Positions 30,815-41,860 of a stretch of 64,000 nucleotides of DNA are shown here, in pieces. The DNA comes from Bacillota bacterium (lineage in GTDB: Bacteria > Bacillota > Negativicutes > DSM-13327): assembly GCA_017889585.1 (NCBI GenBank), contig JAGFZX010000014.1:1-64000 (forward strand). The letters are read 5' to 3'. Positions within the stretch are counted from its first letter, which is position 1; each line of letters opens with the position of its first letter. A program made the translations under genes and the position numbers. The notes beneath the pieces were generated by a model, which did no database searches, had not been told where the DNA came from, and saw only the letters and a list, made by a program, of their open reading frames with translations.

Positions 30815-31264
30815 ATGATGACGAAACTGGAAGATATCCTCGGTACCTTATTACATGATAAAATGCCTCGAATCTCGAATAATCTCAAAAGTATTGCTGT
30901 TAGATTCCTACCTTGGATCATAATTTTTTTGGGAGTTATAGGTTTAATATCAATAACTTTAGTATTAGGAATATTCAGTACTGCGGCCGCAGTAGCAGTA
31001 AGTACAACTGGTACGATGACTATGCACTTTCTAACTTCCTATGACCTTATCCTCCTGTACGTCTTATCCCCTTTATCATCAATATTGGCCATCCTATCTG
31101 GTTACTGGATGCTTAATCAACAGCTCCGAGGATGGCGTCTAGCTCTGCTTTCTTCAATGCTTGGATTTATCATACACGTTTTACACATTAATATTCTGGG
31201 TATCGCATTAAACCTATTCTTCATTTACTTGTTGTTTCAGATCCGTGAGTATTATCATAATTAA
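30815..31264 (+). CDS. Small integral membrane protein, function unknown
   Basis: The 149-residue product has about four hydrophobic helices (FLPWIIIFLGVIGLISIT, a second at AAAVAVSTTG to YDLILLYVL, a third at SILAILSGYWML and a fourth at NILGIALNLFFIYLLF). The N-terminal 30 residues are charged and probably cytoplasmic. No family was recognised. AGGGAGGG lies 8 bases before the ATG. The csgG-like gene starts 26 bases downstream, so the two form a short operon on the strand opposite to both flanking operons. This suggests a shared envelope role. Confidence 0.75.
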   Translation: MMTKLEDILGTLLHDKMPRISNNLKSIAVRFLPWIIIFLGVIGLISITLVLGIFSTAAAVAVSTTGTMTMHFLTSYDLILLYVLSPLSSILAILSGYWMLNQQLRGWRLALLSSMLGFIIHVLHINILGIALNLFFIYLLFQIREYYHN

Positions 31265-31290
31265 GAAAACCGAAAGGGTGAATCAATATT

Positions 31291-32220
31291 GTGAAATATT
31301 TAGTATCAACGATTTTATCTGTACTTATCGTAATGGTGCTGTTAATTATTCCTCAGACTGGGGAAGCGGCTACGGAAACTGGAGGGCTCAGGTATACGGT
31401 TACAGTGACTAAATTTGAAAACCGAGCTGGATGGTCTGGCCAGTGGGATATTGGCGATGCCTGGGGATTAATCATGACTGATATTTTAAACCAAACTGGT
31501 AAGTTTATTGTTCTTGGTGAAAGCGATATGCGGTCTGCAGCATTAGATGAACAAGACTTGGCCTCTTCAGGTCGAATCCCCCAGGGATTAACGACGGCCG
31601 TAACTGGACAATTAACGCCTGCTCAAATCCTCATTAAAGGAGCTATTACTCATGTACAGCACAATACCGCAGGTGGCTTTGGCGGCATTTCTATTGGTCG
31701 AATTAGTCTCGGTGGTGGCAATTCTAAATCTGAGGTAAATGTCACTATGTATATGGTTGATTCTACTACTGGTCAAGTTTTGGCCTCAAAGAGTGTTATC
31801 GGCAAGTCAAACAGCGGAGGCGGAGGTATTCATTATTCTGGCCACGGTTGGTCCGCAGGAGGCGGTGGATTCAAGAATGATAACCTAGGTAAGGCTATTG
31901 AATCAGCTGTCCAGCAAGGCACTGAATGGATGATCGGTCAATTGCCAAAAATACCTTGGTCAGGAACAGTTATAATGATGAGAGATGACAAAGTCTATAT
32001 AAACCGTGGTCTACGGGAAGGTGTAAATATCGGCCAGCAATTCATAGTCGGCCATTCGGAAATCATTCGTGATCCTGGAACGGGAGAAGTACTTGAGAAG
32101 ATTCTTAGTGAAGCAGCTCGTATTCAAGTATCAACTGCTAAGGAAAAATTATCAATCTGCGATGTAATCAGCGGACAGAGTGATTCTATTGATAAAGGAA
32201 TGGAAATTCAACTTCCGTAA
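31291..32220 (+). CDS. CsgG/HfaB-family envelope protein
   Basis: This 309-residue exported protein has a type I-like signal peptide (VSTILSVLIVMVLLIIP, cleavage near GEA). A CsgG-like domain follows: VTVTKFENRAGWSGQWDIG, DILNQTGKFIVLGESDM, ILIKGAITHVQHN and VNVTMYMVDSTTGQVLASK. A glycine/serine-rich stretch lies at about 175-195. A C-terminal region (about 230-309) may be a flagellar-assembly T-like module (MMRDDKVYINRGLREGVNIGQQF). There is no lipobox cysteine, unlike curli CsgG, and no curlin gene is nearby. It is best read as a periplasmic or outer-membrane-associated relative. GTG start. Confidence 0.8.
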   Translation: MKYLVSTILSVLIVMVLLIIPQTGEAATETGGLRYTVTVTKFENRAGWSGQWDIGDAWGLIMTDILNQTGKFIVLGESDMRSAALDEQDLASSGRIPQGLTTAVTGQLTPAQILIKGAITHVQHNTAGGFGGISIGRISLGGGNSKSEVNVTMYMVDSTTGQVLASKSVIGKSNSGGGGIHYSGHGWSAGGGGFKNDNLGKAIESAVQQGTEWMIGQLPKIPWSGTVIMMRDDKVYINRGLREGVNIGQQFIVGHSEIIRDPGTGEVLEKILSEAARIQVSTAKEKLSICDVISGQSDSIDKGMEIQLP

Positions 32221-32288
32221 ACTGTAACCTTCTTTTCAAATACGTTACAAAAATTTATCAAGAAAAGGTCTTTAAAAAAAGAAATAAT

Positions 32289-32373
32289 AAATGGGAAGCT
32301 TCGTCTATGATAACGAAACCTCCCATTATTACTTTATGCTGAGCCGCATAGTGACAAACTCAATTGTCACTAA
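32289..32373. terminator. Terminator region between the csgG-like gene and gyrB
   Basis: AATGGGA-AGCTTCGT pairs with ACGAAACC-TCCCATT (32289-32330). On the minus strand it is followed by a T-rich tract, ending gyrB. A second small hairpin (GTGACAA-actcaa-TTGTCAC) lies at 32352-32373, beside the gyrB stop. Confidence 0.75.
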
Positions 32374-32382
32374 ACTAATATA

Positions 32383-34323
<1,941 letters not shown>

Positions 34324-34339
34324 CTATATCTATGTATAT

Positions 34340-34603
34340 TTATACATGTAATCCGGAATTAAAAACTATAAAATCCTTAGCTCTTTTCTTTAATGTCAAT
34401 GATGAAATAGCTGATAAATATACTATTTTATTTGTAATTATAAAACTTTTAGCGTTTTTTTCTGATATATCAATAATTTTTTTTTCATCATGCATTTTAT
34501 TTAAAAAATCTTTATTAATACCTGATTTTGCTGATTTTAAATCAGTAATGGCAATAACATCACGCAAAGGAACAACCATATCAGCGCCCAGATGTAAAAA
34601 CAT
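34340..34603 (-). CDS. remB: RemB/YaaB-like extracellular matrix regulator (DUF370 family)
   Basis: The 87-residue protein starts MFLHLGADMVVPLRDVIAI, the typical opening of the YaaB/RemB group, and is slightly longer than usual. In Bacillus the related RemA binds DNA and activates matrix and osmoprotection genes. The role of RemB itself is less clear. It sits at the conserved position between recF and gyrB. The ATG overlaps the TAA of the preceding DUF721 gene by one base (TAATG), so translation is coupled. Confidence 0.88.
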   Translation of the reverse strand: MFLHLGADMVVPLRDVIAITDLKSAKSGINKDFLNKMHDEKKIIDISEKNAKSFIITNKIVYLSAISSLTLKKRAKDFIVFNSGLHV

Positions 34604-35448
34604 TACTTTTTCCTCCTAAATTTATCTAATGTTTTATTGATAACTGCCTCATTAATAGCCTCAATTTTAGCTCCTGTAGTTAACATAATAAAAGTCATTA
34701 TTTTAAATTTATCCGTATCCCCATCCTGAATATCTCTACCAATCGATGATACTAAGGTATATTTAGCCTGATGAAATTCTTCGTTCGTGCAAGGTATATA
34801 ATTATTTAATTCATGATGACGCATCCAGGGAATTTCTTTTAATGTACCTATAATATTAGTGATTACTTTATGTTTTTTAGTAAGCTTGCACACACTACAA
34901 TGGGTTTGATCCGATGGACATAAAACAGTACAACTGGCACATTGGTGCCAGTTATTCTGTTTTTGTATTTTTTTTAATGCAAAATCTTTACGCATAACAC
35001 GTAATATTTTTTGCCTTAAATATTTATCATGCACATGCTCGACTGTTTCATGAATGATCTGTATGTCAGAGTCATCTAACTTCACTTTACTTAATTTGTA
35101 TTTTTTATTAGGCTGGTTATTATCCTCAATGTTTTCTTGATTCTGGATATTCTTTAAATATCCTGCTTTAAATCTAATATCTAAAATGAGTTTTTCGCCA
35201 ATAAAACTATTTATTTTATCCATGATACTTTCTTTCATCATGGATAAATGATGACACCATACTGAATTATTTACTCCAACGACTAATATCCCACTTTGCA
35301 CTATAACTGGATAAGCATGGATAGCAATATCATCACCGACAATTTTCTTCCAATGAGCAATCACTGATTGAGCATTATATTTTTTTTGTAGATTCATATT
35401 TTTAATTGTCAGCGGTATAATGTCTGCCATTTTTTGCATATCACTCAC
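34603..35448 (-). CDS. DUF721/DciA-like protein with a C-terminal zinc-ribbon extension
   Basis: The first 100 residues match the DUF721 domain (NAQSVIAHWKKIVGDDIAIHAYPV, then GILVVGVNNSVWCHHLSMMKESI). This domain is related to DciA, the helicase-loading factor of many bacteria. The 281-residue length is well above the usual 100-190. The extra C-terminal half has a Cys cluster (C170, C173, C177, C184, C187) that could bind zinc, followed by a helical region without a match. It overlaps recF by 4 bases and remB by 1 base within the dnaA-gyrB operon, supporting a role in replication initiation. Confidence 0.8.
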   Translation of the reverse strand: MSDMQKMADIIPLTIKNMNLQKKYNAQSVIAHWKKIVGDDIAIHAYPVIVQSGILVVGVNNSVWCHHLSMMKESIMDKINSFIGEKLILDIRFKAGYLKNIQNQENIEDNNQPNKKYKLSKVKLDDSDIQIIHETVEHVHDKYLRQKILRVMRKDFALKKIQKQNNWHQCASCTVLCPSDQTHCSVCKLTKKHKVITNIIGTLKEIPWMRHHELNNYIPCTNEEFHQAKYTLVSSIGRDIQDGDTDKFKIMTFIMLTTGAKIEAINEAVINKTLDKFRRKK

Positions 35449-36542
35449 TCCATAATAGTACCATTTACTACTTGGTGAAATTCCCCAAATTTATTATCAG
35501 GAAAATACTTTTCCTCAGTTGCTGTAATAAATGTTTGTATACGATCTTGGATAAATGCTATTAAGTGTTCCCGGCGGGAAGCATCAAGTTCACTCATTAC
35601 ATCATCAAGTAATAAAATCGGATATTCCCCTGTTTCAGATTTAATAAATTCAAGCTCAGCTAATTTTAAAGCCAGCACACCTGTACGTTGCTGACCTTGA
35701 GAGCCAAATGTTCGGAGGTTAATACCATTCACTGACAAAATTAAATCATCCCGATGAGGGCCTATGCTTGTACTACCACGCCAAATATCATTTTGTCGCG
35801 ATTCCACTAACTTTCTGCTATATTCTTCAGTTAGATTTTCGCTATTTTTTTCATCTATACCATGTTTATGATAAATAACTGTTAAATTTTCTTTGTTATC
35901 TGTAATTTTGCGATGCATTAAATTTGCTAACATAGCTAGTTTTTTAATTGCATTTTGCCTCTTTTTCACAATTTGACTTCCTATTATTGCTAATTGTTCA
36001 TCCCAGGCATCAAGCATTTCAGGTTTTTCTTTATGCTCTCTAATTTTTTTGAGCAGTGTATTTCTTTGGGATACAATACGGTTATATTTCAATAATTGCT
36101 GATAATATGTGGGACTAACTTGTGATATTTCTATATCCAAGAATCGTCTACGCATATTTGGCATACCTTTTATCAGCATTAGATCTTCAGGAGAAAATAA
36201 TACAACATTCAATAGTCCAACTAATTCCCTAGGTTTTATCGTATGACTATTGGCCATAATTTCTTTTTTTTGATTCGTGCTAAATTTAAATAATAAACTA
36301 TTTTCAATATTAAAGCGAGAAAAAAATATGCTAAGACTAGCACTATCTTGCTGCCAACGAATAAGTTCCGCATCATTATTAGTACGATGAGAATGTCCTA
36401 TTGCAGCATAATAAATTGCTTCTAAGATATTTGTTTTACCTTGGGCATTTTCGCCAATAAAAATATTTATACTGTGAGTAAAAGTTAAAGTAAGGTTTAT
36501 ATAGTTGCGAAAATTTCGGAGTATTATTTTATTTACTATCAT
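35445..36542 (-). CDS. recF: DNA replication and repair protein RecF
   Basis: RecF is a 365-residue SMC-like ATPase that helps load RecA at gapped DNA with RecO and RecR. Walker A is GENAQGKTNILEA. The signature region is GSQGQQRTGVLALKLAE, and Walker B/D-loop is LLLDDVMSELDASRR. The length is normal for the family. It lies 11 bases after the S4-domain gene and overlaps the DUF721 gene, as in the classical dnaA-dnaN-recF-gyrB order. Confidence 0.97.
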   Translation of the reverse strand: MIVNKIILRNFRNYINLTLTFTHSINIFIGENAQGKTNILEAIYYAAIGHSHRTNNDAELIRWQQDSASLSIFFSRFNIENSLLFKFSTNQKKEIMANSHTIKPRELVGLLNVVLFSPEDLMLIKGMPNMRRRFLDIEISQVSPTYYQQLLKYNRIVSQRNTLLKKIREHKEKPEMLDAWDEQLAIIGSQIVKKRQNAIKKLAMLANLMHRKITDNKENLTVIYHKHGIDEKNSENLTEEYSRKLVESRQNDIWRGSTSIGPHRDDLILSVNGINLRTFGSQGQQRTGVLALKLAELEFIKSETGEYPILLLDDVMSELDASRREHLIAFIQDRIQTFITATEEKYFPDNKFGEFHQVVNGTIME

Positions 36543-36553
36543 TGTTACACCTT

Positions 36554-36769
36554 TTACTCAGCTATAACTTTCCATATGCCAATATCTTTAATTTCAAGAA
36601 TATCACCAGGATGAATTTTTTTACGTTTTTCATGAATATTTATACCATTTATCTTAATTAAACCATCATCAATAAATAATCTGACTTGTCCGCCTGTATC
36701 TGCAATACCAGCCCATTTTAACAATTGGTCTAATTGTATTGTCGGTGTTGATATCTCTATAGTTTCCAT
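36554..36769 (-). CDS. S4-domain RNA-binding protein YaaA/RlbA type
   Basis: The 71-residue protein is almost wholly an S4 fold: LDQLLKWAGIADTGGQVRLFI, DGLIKINGINIHEKRKKIHPGD. Such proteins sit between dnaN and recF in many Firmicutes and associate with ribosomal or structured RNA. A role in ribosome assembly has been proposed for the group. Its ATG directly abuts the dnaN stop codon, so the pair is translationally coupled. Confidence 0.9.
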   Translation of the reverse strand: METIEISTPTIQLDQLLKWAGIADTGGQVRLFIDDGLIKINGINIHEKRKKIHPGDILEIKDIGIWKVIAE

Positions 36770-37879
36770 TTAGTTTATCCTCACAGGTGTAATGATATAG
36801 TTATATGTCTCATCATCAGTAGGTCGAATACTTGCTGGACTAAGAGGCGTGTTGAGTGAAAATATTAGATATTCACTTGTAATGTTTTTTAAAATATCAG
36901 TAACGTATTTTGCATTAAAAGCAATTTCTATTTCATTACCTTTTATGGCAATGGGGACAGTTTCATATGCTTTACCGATATCAGGATTGTTAGATGTAAT
37001 AATAACACAATCATTTTTAAAAGCCAATTTAATAATATTATAGTCAGTATCTCTAGCGAGTAGTGATACACGTTCTACAGCATCCATAAAGTCATGTGTC
37101 TTAATGGTTATAGCCGTGGCAAAGTTCGGAGGAATTACTTTATTGTAATCGGGAAAATTTCCTTCAATAAGACGGGACAGAAGATATACATTGTCAAAGG
37201 CAAAGGATACTTGATTTTTTTGATAATAAATAGTTACATCCATGGGAATATCTGAAATCATAATACGGGTTAATTCATTTAAAATTTTAGATGGAATAAT
37301 CATTTTGACAGTATTAATGTTATGACCAATATGATCTTTTTTAATAGCTATGCGATGAGTGTTAGTAGCTGCCATTATAATATTATGTTGATCAACTTCT
37401 AACAAACCACCAGTAAATATTGGCTTAGATTCATCTGTAGCACAGGAAAAGACTGTTTTTTTGATAAGTTCGCGCAATATATTATCTTTTACTATTAATA
37501 TCGTGTCACTAGTAGGCTTATTTAATACAGGAAATTCTTCAGCTGGTAAACTTAATAAATTAAATTGTGCTTGATTAGAAGTAATTTTAATAGTTCTGTC
37601 TTCCAGAGAAGATGCTATCTCAATGTTTTCTCCTGGTAGTTTACGTATAATTTCTTGAAAATAACGTCCTGATAAGACAATATCTCCAGGTTCATCCACA
37701 ATTGCATCGATAGTACAACTAATACCAATTTCATAGTTAGTTGCTTGTAATTCTAGTGTTGTACCTTTGGCTGATAAATAGATACCTGTAAGTATAGGCA
37801 TTGGAGTTTTAGTAGCAATTGCCTTTTGTACTGTTTGTATTGCGTGATTTAACAGATCTTTCGTGCAGGAAATTTTCAT
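36770..37879 (-). CDS. dnaN: DNA polymerase III beta sliding clamp
   Basis: The 369-residue protein comprises the three repeated clamp domains, starting MKISCTKDLLNHAIQTVQKAI and ending in a TPVRIN C-terminus. Typical segments include TPMPILTGIYLSAKGTTLEL, FPVLNKP and LSRLIEGNFPDYNKVIPP. As a dimer it encircles DNA and tethers the replicative polymerase. A 315-base gap with DnaA boxes separates it from dnaA, so it may have its own DnaA-responsive promoter. Confidence 0.98.
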   Translation of the reverse strand: MKISCTKDLLNHAIQTVQKAIATKTPMPILTGIYLSAKGTTLELQATNYEIGISCTIDAIVDEPGDIVLSGRYFQEIIRKLPGENIEIASSLEDRTIKITSNQAQFNLLSLPAEEFPVLNKPTSDTILIVKDNILRELIKKTVFSCATDESKPIFTGGLLEVDQHNIIMAATNTHRIAIKKDHIGHNINTVKMIIPSKILNELTRIMISDIPMDVTIYYQKNQVSFAFDNVYLLSRLIEGNFPDYNKVIPPNFATAITIKTHDFMDAVERVSLLARDTDYNIIKLAFKNDCVIITSNNPDIGKAYETVPIAIKGNEIEIAFNAKYVTDILKNITSEYLIFSLNTPLSPASIRPTDDETYNYIITPVRIN

Positions 37880-38194
37880 TTTTTGACCTCCAGTAGGTAT
37901 ATTAATACTAAAAGATATTTATTGTAATAAAATAGCCGTAATAGTAGTAGGGGCTGTAGATATGTTGATAAAGCTAGTCAGGCCTTGTCGAATAACAGAG
38001 AGTGCTGTTAATAAAATGTCAGCAAGTAATACAGCAGTTATCCACAAACCCACAGATTTTCAACAAAAATAAGTTAATAACAAATAGTCTACAGGTAAGC
38101 GGTAAGGTTATTAACAAAGATATACACTATTCATGTCGAGAACAATGCTTTTTGTTAGTAAAATAGCGGATTGTGTAACATATAAACAGTAAAA
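37880..38194. promoter_or_regulatory. dnaA-dnaN intergenic region with DnaA box (left part of oriC)
   Basis: A consensus DnaA box TTATCCACA lies at 38038-38046. Near it are degenerate forms (TGTTAATAA 38006-38014) and an AT-rich stretch. Together with the cluster upstream of dnaA this gives the bipartite origin layout known from Bacillus-type chromosomes. The dnaN promoter should also lie here. Confidence 0.65.
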
Positions 38195-39715
38195 TTATTG
38201 TGTATTTTCGATTTTTTTGATTAATTCTTTAATAGTATTACTTAACTTTACATCCTCATTACGTTCACGACTAATTTTTTCATAGGCATGAATAACTGTA
38301 GTGTGGTCACGGCCGCCAAACATTTCGCCAAGACGTGGCAACGAAGTTTCAGTTAATTCTCGGGCTAGATACATAGCAATTTGTCGTGGATATGACACAT
38401 TGCGTGTCCGTCTTTTGGCCAATAATTCATCAACTTTAAGTTTGAAGTAGGAAGCTATAATTTCTTGAATCAGTTCAACGGTAATCTGCTTAGGTTTGCC
38501 TTGCGGAAAGATGTCTTTTAATGCTTCTGTTGCTAAATCGATATCGACTGTTTGATTGGTAAGGGAGGCATAAGCGATTACACGGATAAAGGCACCTTCT
38601 AATTCACGAATGTTATTATCAATGCGGCTAGCGATATATACCATAACATCATTTGGAACATTTAAATGCTCCATCATGGCTTTTTTGCGTAAGATAGCAA
38701 TTCTTGTTTCTAAATCAGGAGGCTGAATATCAGTAATAAGTCCCCATTCAAAGCGTGAACGCAGACGGTCTTCTAATGTTTGAATTTCACGGGGGGGTCT
38801 ATCACTTGACATGATAATTTGTTTATTAGCCTCATGGAGTGTATTAAAGGTGTGGAAGAATTCTTCTTGGGTATGTTCTTTTTTTGATAAAAATTGGATA
38901 TCGTCAACTAATAATACGTCGATATTGCGGTATTTTTGTCTGAAACTTTCTGGATTACCATCACGAATAGAATTAATTAACTCATTTGTGAATTTCTCAC
39001 TGGAAATATATAGCAATTTTAATTTTGGGTGATTTTGTAGAATACGATGACCAATAGCATGCATAAGATGGGTTTTTCCAAGACCAACACCACCATAGAT
39101 AAAGAAGGGATTATAGGCATTGGCTGGCGCTTCAGCAACGGCCAATGATGCAGCATGGGCTAGTCGATTTGAATTACCAATAACAAAAGTTTCAAAAATA
39201 TATTTAGGATTGAGAATTGCCATTGCATCGTCTGCTGCAGTAAGTTGTAAAGATAATTTTTGTTCCGATTCAGGCGAAGGCTTATATATTTGAGATTGAG
39301 TAGCAATTCGCATAGTTGTTTGTGATGGATTTGGTAATTTAGGTTTGTCTATTGATGTTTTAGCTTTTTCTGGTTGCAGAAATTGTTCGGGTATAGTTTC
39401 TATTTGAACTGTGCTGGCTATTTGTTCTTCACTACTATCAGTATTATTTATCTGGTCCTCTACATCCAAATTTATAAAAATTACATCCAAAGGCTTATTG
39501 GTAATGTAATGGACGGTAGATAAAATAATAGGCAGGTATCTAGATTCAAGCCATTCTTTTATAATTTGCTTAGGTGTACCGATTTCTAGGGTGGTTTCAG
39601 TTAAATTAAGAGGGACAGTCGGCCTGAGCCAGGTATCAATCATGAGCTTAGATAGTTCTTGCTCTAATTTTTTTAATACCTGTTCCCATACTATTGTTGC
39701 TTGTAGGGTGTCCAT
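38195..39715 (-). CDS. dnaA: Chromosomal replication initiator protein DnaA
   Basis: The 506-residue DnaA has all four domains. Domain I (about 1-90) interacts with helicase. A Gln/Ser/Pro-rich linker occupies about 100-170. The AAA+ domain has Walker [16 protein letters not shown] and Walker [14 protein letters not shown]. Domain IV carries the DNA-binding signature [36 protein letters not shown]. It opens origin DNA by binding TTATCCACA-type boxes, clusters of which flank the gene on both sides. It is the first gene of the leftward replication operon. Confidence 0.99.
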   Translation of the reverse strand: MDTLQATIVWEQVLKKLEQELSKLMIDTWLRPTVPLNLTETTLEIGTPKQIIKEWLESRYLPIILSTVHYITNKPLDVIFINLDVEDQINNTDSSEEQIASTVQIETIPEQFLQPEKAKTSIDKPKLPNPSQTTMRIATQSQIYKPSPESEQKLSLQLTAADDAMAILNPKYIFETFVIGNSNRLAHAASLAVAEAPANAYNPFFIYGGVGLGKTHLMHAIGHRILQNHPKLKLLYISSEKFTNELINSIRDGNPESFRQKYRNIDVLLVDDIQFLSKKEHTQEEFFHTFNTLHEANKQIIMSSDRPPREIQTLEDRLRSRFEWGLITDIQPPDLETRIAILRKKAMMEHLNVPNDVMVYIASRIDNNIRELEGAFIRVIAYASLTNQTVDIDLATEALKDIFPQGKPKQITVELIQEIIASYFKLKVDELLAKRRTRNVSYPRQIAMYLARELTETSLPRLGEMFGGRDHTTVIHAYEKISRERNEDVKLSNTIKELIKKIENTQ

Positions 39716-40215
39716 ACGTTCAATCCTTTCTGCTTTACAAATAATAAGGAGTTATATTTATATCTGGGTGCTAACTCATTAAGAAAAGGGGAGAGTATAG
39801 AGGTAGTAGGTTTAGCGTTAATACTATTTTTATACGTAATAAATAAACATATCAACAAAATATATAAACAACCAATTAAGTTATCCACATAGTTATCAAC
39901 AATTGTTAATAACTATGTCCAAGGAAAAATTTTTAACGAAAAAAAAATACAGAAGCGAAGGGAAAAAATATTTCGCACCCTTGTATTTATCAATTATAAT
40001 AGACTTATTACTAAATGTGGATAAAAGTGTGGATAAAGTATTGAAAATGTGAGCAACTTTAAATATATGTAGATAACTAACATATAAAAAAAGACCTGTT
40101 AATAACTTATATATGTTATATTAACAAAAACCACATAAGTTATCAACAGGTTTTTACAAAATAGAACATTATATGGAACTATTTATCAACAGATCTTTAA
40201 AAGACATCTTGGTAA
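39716..40215. other. Chromosomal replication origin (oriC), dnaA-rpmH side
   Basis: DnaA boxes cluster here: TTATCCACA at 39881-39889, TGTGGATAA at 40016-40024 and 40028-40036 (12-bp spacing), and the degenerate TTATCAACA at 39893-39901, 40140-40148 and 40183-40191. TGTTAATAA occurs at 39904 and 40097. The region is very AT-rich. Core genes diverge on both sides and run in leading-strand orientation. A 17-bp inverted repeat (40094-40110 with 40135-40151) contains two of the boxes. Confidence 0.88.
40094..40151. repeat. Inverted repeat built from DnaA-box-like sequences in oriC
   Basis: ACCTGTTAATAACTTAT is matched by ATAAGTTATCAACAGGT with one mismatch and a 24-base loop. Each arm holds one box-like motif, in opposite orientation. 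Confidence 0.75.
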
Positions 40216-40220
40216 ATTTC

Positions 40221-40250
40221 TTGACACTGGACCTTTATCTAGTCTATAAT
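40221..40250 (+). promoter_or_regulatory. Sigma-A promoter of the rpmH-rnpA operon
   Basis: Perfect TTGACA (40221-40226) and TATAAT (40245-40250) boxes with an 18-bp spacer. The leader to rpmH is about 60 bases. Confidence 0.8.
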
Positions 40251-40317
40251 GTTTAGTAGTTAAAAATAGGTATTTTAACTTCAAAGCTCTCGTATTTAAG
40301 CAAGGAGGTGTAAATAA

Positions 40318-40452
40318 ATGAAACGTACTTATCAGCCAAACACATTATGGAGAAAAAGAACTCATGGCTTCCGTGAACGTATGAAAACTAGGGGTGGCCG
40401 ATTGGTTCTTGCTAAAAGACGTGCTAGAGGCAGAAGAAAATTATCTGCATAG
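40318..40452 (+). CDS. rpmH: Ribosomal protein bL34
   Basis: This 44-residue basic protein of the large subunit reads [18 protein letters not shown], then [20 protein letters not shown]. This is the universal L34 sequence pattern. The ribosome site AAGGAGGTG is strong, and the promoter at 40221 has consensus boxes. It is first in the conserved rpmH-rnpA-yidD-yidC-jag series that borders oriC in many bacteria. Confidence 0.98.
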   Translation: MKRTYQPNTLWRKRTHGFRERMKTRGGRLVLAKRRARGRRKLSA

Positions 40453-40501
40453 TATGTCCCTTGAAGTGGCTTATTTTGTCCATATGGCGGGATGATGAAC
40501 T

Positions 40502-40852
40502 GTGATATATAAGTTATCCAAACAAGGGATATTGCACAAAAATAAAAAGTTTCAGGCTGTATATAGGTCAGGTAGATCATATGCTAATCGAATGGTTGTA
40601 CTTTATGTATTGCCAAACATTGAAAATGTTCGCCGAGTTGGCTTTGCTGCAGGTAAAAAATTGGGTAGTGCGGTAGTACGCAACCGGGTTAAGCGTCTGT
40701 TGCGTGAATCTTATCGTTTAAATCAATCAAAACTCATTAATGGAGTCGATTTAGTGTTGGTTGGCAGACAAGCAGCAATAAAAGCTGATCGAATGACTGT
40801 TACTGGGGCTTTTATGAATTTGTGTAATAAGGCAAAAATATTGGCTAAGTAG
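40502..40852 (+). CDS. rnpA: Ribonuclease P protein component
   Basis: This 116-residue protein binds the RNase P RNA and helps mature tRNA 5' ends. The family motif is complete: RRVGFAAGKKLGSAVVRNRVKRLLRESYR. The start is a GTG, 49 bases after rpmH, with a modest GGGATGATG site. An N-terminal YKLSKQGILHKNKKFQAVYR matches other RnpA starts, so this start is preferred. Confidence 0.96.
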   Translation: MIYKLSKQGILHKNKKFQAVYRSGRSYANRMVVLYVLPNIENVRRVGFAAGKKLGSAVVRNRVKRLLRESYRLNQSKLINGVDLVLVGRQAAIKADRMTVTGAFMNLCNKAKILAK

Positions 40853-40862
40853 GTAGTTGGCA

Positions 40863-41069
40863 ATGAAAAAAATGGCAATATTATTTATCAAATTTTATCG
40901 TTTATTTATTTCACCGCTAAAACCACCTACTTGCCGTTTTGTGCCAACTTGTTCAGAGTATGCATTACAGGCAATTGAAAAATATGGGATAATCCGTGGA
41001 GGAAATATGGCAATAAGAAGAATTTTACGTTGTCATCCATTTCATCCAGGCGGTTATGATCCTGTTTGA
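40863..41069 (+). CDS. yidD: Membrane protein insertion efficiency factor YidD
   Basis: The 68-residue protein has the YidD core [24 protein letters not shown] and ends [13 protein letters not shown]. The three conserved Cys and the amphipathic N-terminus are kept. ATG at 40863 is preferred over the TTG six bases earlier. It lies 10 bases after rnpA and before yidC and assists YidC-dependent membrane insertion. Confidence 0.95.
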   Translation: MKKMAILFIKFYRLFISPLKPPTCRFVPTCSEYALQAIEKYGIIRGGNMAIRRILRCHPFHPGGYDPV

Positions 41070-41203
41070 TATATAATATATAATAAATTTTTTACTATAA
41101 ATTTATTTTTAAAGATGAATTTATTGGGAATCAAGAATGTACTGTACTTTCTGATACCTTAATATATTGGCTTATTTCAAATTAATATTGAGGACGTGAG
41201 ATT

Positions 41204-41842
41204 TTGGTTTTGTTTGACGCGGCTATTGGCCTTTTGCAAGATTTATTAACCTTTTTTTATGGTGTAACAGTTTCTATGGGCATGGCCAATTATGGTATAG
41301 CGATTATTTTGATAACTTTAGCTATAAAATTAGTATTGTATCCATTAACTGTAAAGCAAGTTAAAGGTATGAAGGCAATGCAAGAATTGCAGCCTAAAAT
41401 GAAAGAATTACAAGAAAAATACAAAGGAAATCCAGAAAAACTAAATAAAGAAATGGCTATCTTATATAAAGAATCAGGTGTAAACCCATTATCTGGGTGT
41501 TTGCCTCTGTTGGTTCAAATGCCTATTCTTATGGGAATTTTCTTTGCTATCCGTGATTATCACTATGCTCATGTACCTAACTTTTTATGGATTGCTGATT
41601 TGTCCGGACCAGACCCACTATATATATTACCTATATTGTCAGCAGCCACTACCTATATTCAACAAAAACAGACAAGTACTGATTCTAATCAACAAACTAA
41701 AATGATGATGAATTTAATGCCATTATTCATCGGTTACATCAGTATTACTTTTCCTGGTGGTTTAGTATTATATTGGGTAATGAGTAATATTTTTCAGATA
41801 GCTCAACAGTGGTGGATGTACCGTGGTGCACCTCAAAAATAA
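41204..41842 (+). CDS. yidC: Membrane protein insertase YidC/Oxa1 family
   Basis: This 212-residue Oxa1-type insertase is short, with about five membrane segments and none of the large periplasmic domain of Gram-negative YidC. Core motifs include GIAIILITLAIKLVLYPLT, the cytoplasmic helical loop MKAMQELQPKMKELQEKYKG, and PLFIGYISITFPGGLVLYW. No lipobox is seen. The start is a TTG with AGGACGTGAG upstream. A 134-base gap after yidD shows no other gene. It places proteins in the membrane alone or with SecYEG. Confidence 0.95.
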   Translation: MVLFDAAIGLLQDLLTFFYGVTVSMGMANYGIAIILITLAIKLVLYPLTVKQVKGMKAMQELQPKMKELQEKYKGNPEKLNKEMAILYKESGVNPLSGCLPLLVQMPILMGIFFAIRDYHYAHVPNFLWIADLSGPDPLYILPILSAATTYIQQKQTSTDSNQQTKMMMNLMPLFIGYISITFPGGLVLYWVMSNIFQIAQQWWMYRGAPQK

Positions 41843-41860
41843 GGGAGGTTAATTAACACG

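Noticed and set aside
34332-34619. 95-residue plus-strand frame opposite remB
   Set aside because: It is a shadow of remB, which has a family match and operon overlap.
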